Of a stretch of DNA of 33,848 nucleotides, positions 31,302-33,848 are shown one piece after another. The notes beneath the pieces were generated by a model that did no database searches, had not been told where the DNA came from, and saw only the letters and a list, made by a program, of their open reading frames with translations. The stretch comes from Anaerolineaceae bacterium (GTDB lineage: Bacteria > Chloroflexota > Anaerolineae > Anaerolineales > Anaerolineaceae): NCBI GenBank assembly GCA_017417055.1, contig JAFPZX010000005.1, forward strand, positions 1 through 33,848. Direction: 5' to 3'. How positions within the stretch are numbered: position 1 is the first letter of the stretch; the number at the start of each line of letters is the position of its first letter. Position numbers and translations under genes: made by a program.

Positions 31302-32792
31302 TCAGCGAATCTCAATAATTCTGGTGGCTGTCCGTTCGCAAAAGATTTTATCATGCTCAACGAAGATGATTGTCGGTTTATAGTTCAGGATTGCGTTCTC
31401 GATCTGAATGCGGGAAAGAATATCCACGAAGTTGAGCGGTTCATCCCAAATGAAGAGATTGGCATCCTCACAGAGACTTCGGGCCAGCAGTACCTTCTTC
31501 TTCTGACCGTCGCTGTAATTCTCGATGCGATTTCGGTATTGAGGCGCGGTGAAATCCAGTTTTCCGAGCATTGCCCGAAAACGTTCCTCGTCGATACCCC
31601 ATTCATGGGCGTATTCGGTAAGCGTCCCGTGCATACCGGAAGCATCCTGAGGAATATAAGATATCTTCAACCTGTCTGGACGCACGACGCTTCCTGTATA
31701 GCTGACATCCTGCCCGCAAAGAAGTTTCAGCAAGGTGGTCTTGCCGCAGCCGTTCTTCCCGGTCAGAGCAATACGGCCTCCGGGTTTGACCTCGAAGCTG
31801 ATGTCTGAACAGATTTGGTGATTTCCGTAATATAACGAGACATTCTGCAGCTCTATCAGGGTGGATCCGCTGAAAGGCGTCTGGATGATCTTGACCGGAA
31901 AAGCTCGTTCCAGATTTTTGAGCAGTCCGGTCTTTTCCTCAATGGCTGCCTCTTGCCGGCCTTCGATGGCTTTAGCGCGTTGGTTTGCTTTACGGGATTT
32001 TTCGCCCAGCCAGGGACGCCGGCCGATTTTCACATCGACTTTGGATGGATCCGCGCCGATCTTCTCACGTTCGGACTTTTCTGCCCATTGGGCTTTCTCC
32101 GCTGCAGACCTGCGCAGGCGATTGATCTCTTTCAGCAGCTTTTCGTTCTCATCCCATTCGAAGGCATCCTGCCGGTCGCGGTTTTCTTTCCAGGTGGTGT
32201 AGTTCCCCTGCTGGATCTCGATATCTGCCTTGTTGATCGACAGAACATGATCGATGCAGCCATCCAGAAAGGCTCGGTCATGAGAGACGAGAATGAAGCC
32301 CTTCTTACTGCTGAGATATCTGCTGACAATCCCGCGTCCATGGAGATCGAGGTGATTTGTCGGCTCGTCAATGAGGAGAAACCGATTTTCTTTCAAAAAC
32401 AGCAGACAGAGCAGCAGCTTTGTCTGCTCTCCATTGGAAAGCGTTCCGAAAGGACGCTTGAGGACATCCTCGGTGAGTTTCAGCCGATCCATTTCGCGCA
32501 GCAGTTCCCAGGGCTGCACCATCGGACAGACGGATTCAGCAATTTCGGATGCAGGTAAAGATTTGTCAGCGATCAGAAAGGGAAAATAGGAAAAATCAAC
32601 CGGAGCTGAGATGGTCCCGTGATAGGGATATTTCCCCAGCAGCAGATTTAGAAATGTGGTCTTTCCGCGTCCGTTGCGGCCGATAAAGCCAAGCCTCCAA
32701 TCCGTGTCGATACGGAAACTGACATCTTCAAAAATATTGTCGTAACTACCTTCGTAAGCAAAAGTTAAATGGGAAACAGAGATTTGCGCCAT
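31302..32792 (-). CDS. Lsa-type ABC-F ribosomal protection protein
   Basis: A 496-residue soluble protein with two ABC ATPase domains and no membrane segments. Walker A sites are GRNGRGKT (38-45) and GKNGCGKT (345-352), signatures LSNGEQ (118-123) and YSDGQKKK, Walker B LLIDEPTNHLD and LFIWDEPLNFVD. The linker between domains (about 190-300) is charged and helical, as in antibiotic-resistance ABC-F proteins that bind the ribosomal E site and displace drugs. The WDEPLNFxD motif and N-terminus resemble Lsa proteins (lincosamide, streptogramin A, pleuromutilin resistance). The spectrum cannot be read from sequence. AGGAGG precedes the start, with a strong promoter and a leader containing a three-codon ORF. 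Confidence 0.88.
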   Translation of the reverse strand: MAQISVSHLTFAYEGSYDNIFEDVSFRIDTDWRLGFIGRNGRGKTTFLNLLLGKYPYHGTISAPVDFSYFPFLIADKSLPASEIAESVCPMVQPWELLREMDRLKLTEDVLKRPFGTLSNGEQTKLLLCLLFLKENRFLLIDEPTNHLDLHGRGIVSRYLSSKKGFILVSHDRAFLDGCIDHVLSINKADIEIQQGNYTTWKENRDRQDAFEWDENEKLLKEINRLRRSAAEKAQWAEKSEREKIGADPSKVDVKIGRRPWLGEKSRKANQRAKAIEGRQEAAIEEKTGLLKNLERAFPVKIIQTPFSGSTLIELQNVSLYYGNHQICSDISFEVKPGGRIALTGKNGCGKTTLLKLLCGQDVSYTGSVVRPDRLKISYIPQDASGMHGTLTEYAHEWGIDEERFRAMLGKLDFTAPQYRNRIENYSDGQKKKVLLARSLCEDANLFIWDEPLNFVDILSRIQIENAILNYKPTIIFVEHDKIFCERTATRIIEIR

Positions 32793-32840
32793 AGATATAA
32801 TCCTCCTGTGGTTTTGAATAGTGGAAATTCAACAGAAAGA

Positions 32841-32852
32841 TTATTTGCGCAT
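32841..32852 (-). promoter_or_regulatory. Three-codon leader ORF upstream of the ABC-F gene
   Basis: ATG CGC AAA TAA (Met-Arg-Lys) with GAGG six bases ahead, about 20 bases after the predicted transcription start and 49 bases before the ABC-F start codon. A TTGAAT/ATTCAA hairpin lies between. The layout resembles drug-sensing stalling leaders of resistance genes. Confidence 0.5.
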
Positions 32853-32869
32853 CGGTCACCTCTGCTTCA

Positions 32870-32898
32870 ACTATAGCATAGATCCAGGCTTCTGTCAA
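32870..32898 (-). promoter_or_regulatory. Strong promoter of the ABC-F gene
   Basis: Minus-strand TTGACA (32893-32898), exactly 17-base spacer, TATAGT (32870-32875); close to consensus. Predicted transcription start near 32863, leaving a leader of about 70 bases. Confidence 0.8.
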
Positions 32899-32915
32899 TC
32901 CAGACATTACAAAGG

Positions 32916-32938
32916 AAAAACTCCTCGAATCTGAGGAG
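32916..32938 (-). terminator. Terminator of the tad operon
   Basis: On the minus strand CTCCTC pairs with GAGGAG (32933-32938 with 32921-32926) around a six-base loop, followed by TTTTT. It closes the tadC gene. Confidence 0.75.
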
Positions 32939-32954
32939 CTTCCTTAGAATAAAA

Positions 32955-33821
32955 TCAAAAACCCGTGTTCTGCATAATAATGAAGATCGGTCCGACCAGA
33001 ACAAACAGCGAAGACATCATGACAAAAGCGGATGTCATCATCGTGACCGTTACCTTTGCCTTGCCGCCTGCCTCGATGATCTCATTCTCCAGCCGGTCAC
33101 GCTGAAGCATTGCCATGACACGGAAAGGCTCTACAAGATTCTGTCCCTTGCTCTCCATACGGACCAGTTCAAGAAACTCGTTCATCACAGAGATTTCCGG
33201 CAGTTCAGCCTTGATTTCTTCAATAATATCCCCGATTGTCCGGTTCGTCGCCTTTCCAACCGCGATATGTTCGCAGATCTGTCCGAACTCCCCTGTCTTC
33301 TTAGCGGATGACAATGCTTTTTCCAGCTGCTCTCCGGAAGTCAGCATCAGGGAGATCTGTTCAAGGCCGAAGCCCATTTCACGCTGGATCGTCTTTTTCC
33401 TCGCGTTTGTCGCGCTGACAATCTTACGGTCCGGTGTGATGAACCCGAAAACAGCCGCTCCGGTTGCCAGCAGAGCGACCGTCAGGAAGCTTCCTTTCAG
33501 AATCATCCCCAAAGCGACAGGAATGATAAAGAAAAGGATCGCGAGCGTCATGCGCTTGGCATGGTATTCCATCGGGCCCTGATAAACCCAGCCGGATTTT
33601 CTCAGGCGCGTCTCCAGATTTCCATCGACCGGACGGATCTTGTTGGAAAGATCCGCAAGCATGGCAGTGAAAACAGTTGATTCATTAGCAGCCACAGGAC
33701 GAAGATAGCCGTTTTCATCTTCCCGGAGCACTTTCCTGCCGGCGGTCCTTCCACTGAGAATACCGATCATGATCAGTGCGATTCCGGCCGCCGCCGCAAA
33801 AGCAAAAACGATGTAATTCAT
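32955..33821 (-). CDS. tadC: TadC-like (GspF-family) pilus assembly protein
   Basis: A 288-residue inner-membrane protein of the T2SSF/GspF fold used by Tad pili. Hydrophobic segments are at about 3-23, 92-108, 111-129 and 262-284. The cytoplasmic F-domain (about 145-255) contains GFGLEQISLMLTSGEQLEKAL and MESKGQNLVEPFRVMA, where TadC proteins have comparable helices. It anchors the pilus ATPase and helps extract and polymerise pilins. AAGGAGG precedes the ATG, and the stop of an upstream gene lies nine bases before, as in tadB-tadC pairs. It is last in its operon and most likely serves the pilins at 26.9-27.3 kb. Confidence 0.88.
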   Translation of the reverse strand: MNYIVFAFAAAAGIALIMIGILSGRTAGRKVLREDENGYLRPVAANESTVFTAMLADLSNKIRPVDGNLETRLRKSGWVYQGPMEYHAKRMTLAILFFIIPVALGMILKGSFLTVALLATGAAVFGFITPDRKIVSATNARKKTIQREMGFGLEQISLMLTSGEQLEKALSSAKKTGEFGQICEHIAVGKATNRTIGDIIEEIKAELPEISVMNEFLELVRMESKGQNLVEPFRVMAMLQRDRLENEIIEAGGKAKVTVTMMTSAFVMMSSLFVLVGPIFIIMQNTGF

Positions 33822-33830
33822 AAAGCCTCC

Positions 33831-33848
33831 TTATTCTCCGCCGATCTC
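33831..33848 (-). CDS. 3' end of upstream gene, probably TadB
   Basis: Only the last five codons (E-I-G-G-E) and TAA are inside the window. The identity as tadB is inferred from the usual tadB-tadC order and the overlap of this stop with the tadC ribosome binding region. Confidence 0.45.
   Translation of the reverse strand, partial: EIGGE

Noticed and set aside
1-33848. CRISPR array, insertion sequence, integrase or rRNA
   Set aside because: No regularly spaced repeats, transposase or recombinase motifs, terminal inverted repeats of IS type, or rRNA sequence were seen.

Overview
The window looks like a chromosomal segment of an anaerobic, probably Gram-positive-type (monoderm), gut or rumen bacterium. 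Ribosome binding sites are AGGAG-like, many genes end in rho-independent terminators, and the secretion genes are of the Gram-positive PrgI/VirB4/VirB6 kind with no outer-membrane components. The pilins with a GQGSIEY (class III) cleavage motif and the small DUF5679-type zinc-ribbon protein would also fit Chloroflexota (Anaerolineae). The choice between Firmicutes and Chloroflexota is inference; no rRNA or phylogenetic marker is present.

The backbone is a set of minus-strand surface-machine genes. From the right edge in transcription order: the last codons of a probable TadB and a complete TadC (33.8-32.9 kb); a TadE/TadG-like block (26.8-25.4 kb) with two tiny class III pilins diverging from it on the plus strand; three secreted proteins of unknown function (25.3-21.3 kb), one with about 31 cysteines; then type IV secretion genes: two tandem VirB2-like pilins, a 967-residue VirB6/TrbL-like protein with a large exported N-terminal domain, and after an interruption a PrgI/VirB3-like protein, a second VirB6-like protein, a secreted protein, a VirB4 ATPase, an M23-type peptidase-like protein and a membrane-anchored protein cut by the left edge. 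No relaxase, VirD4 coupling protein or VirB11/TadA ATPase is visible here, so the machine may not be a conjugation apparatus.

Between these blocks sit unrelated genes on both strands. At 4.2-10.1 kb: 3-methyladenine DNA glycosylase I (tag, with a nearly leaderless promoter), an NmrA-like oxidoreductase, a nitroreductase, an MmcQ/YjbR protein, a membrane HD-GYP protein and a DUF4342-like gene split by a frame change. At 13.8-17.1 kb: another nitroreductase, an AbiE-type toxin-antitoxin pair with a palindromic operator over its promoter, a tRNA-like element without a normal anticodon arm, and an unknown 132-residue protein. At 27.3-32.8 kb: a C-terminally short Gfo/Idh/MocA oxidoreductase, a metallophosphoesterase broken by one in-frame stop, a tight three-gene operon (AAA/ABC-type ATPase, unknown protein, TIR-like protein) that may be an undescribed defence module, a zinc-ribbon protein and an Lsa-type ABC-F protein whose leader carries a three-codon ORF.

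The most interesting theme is the co-location of a Tad-like pilus and a minimal Gram-positive type IV secretion system with several exported cysteine-rich or unknown proteins. Second are the compact candidate defence and regulatory units placed between the blocks.
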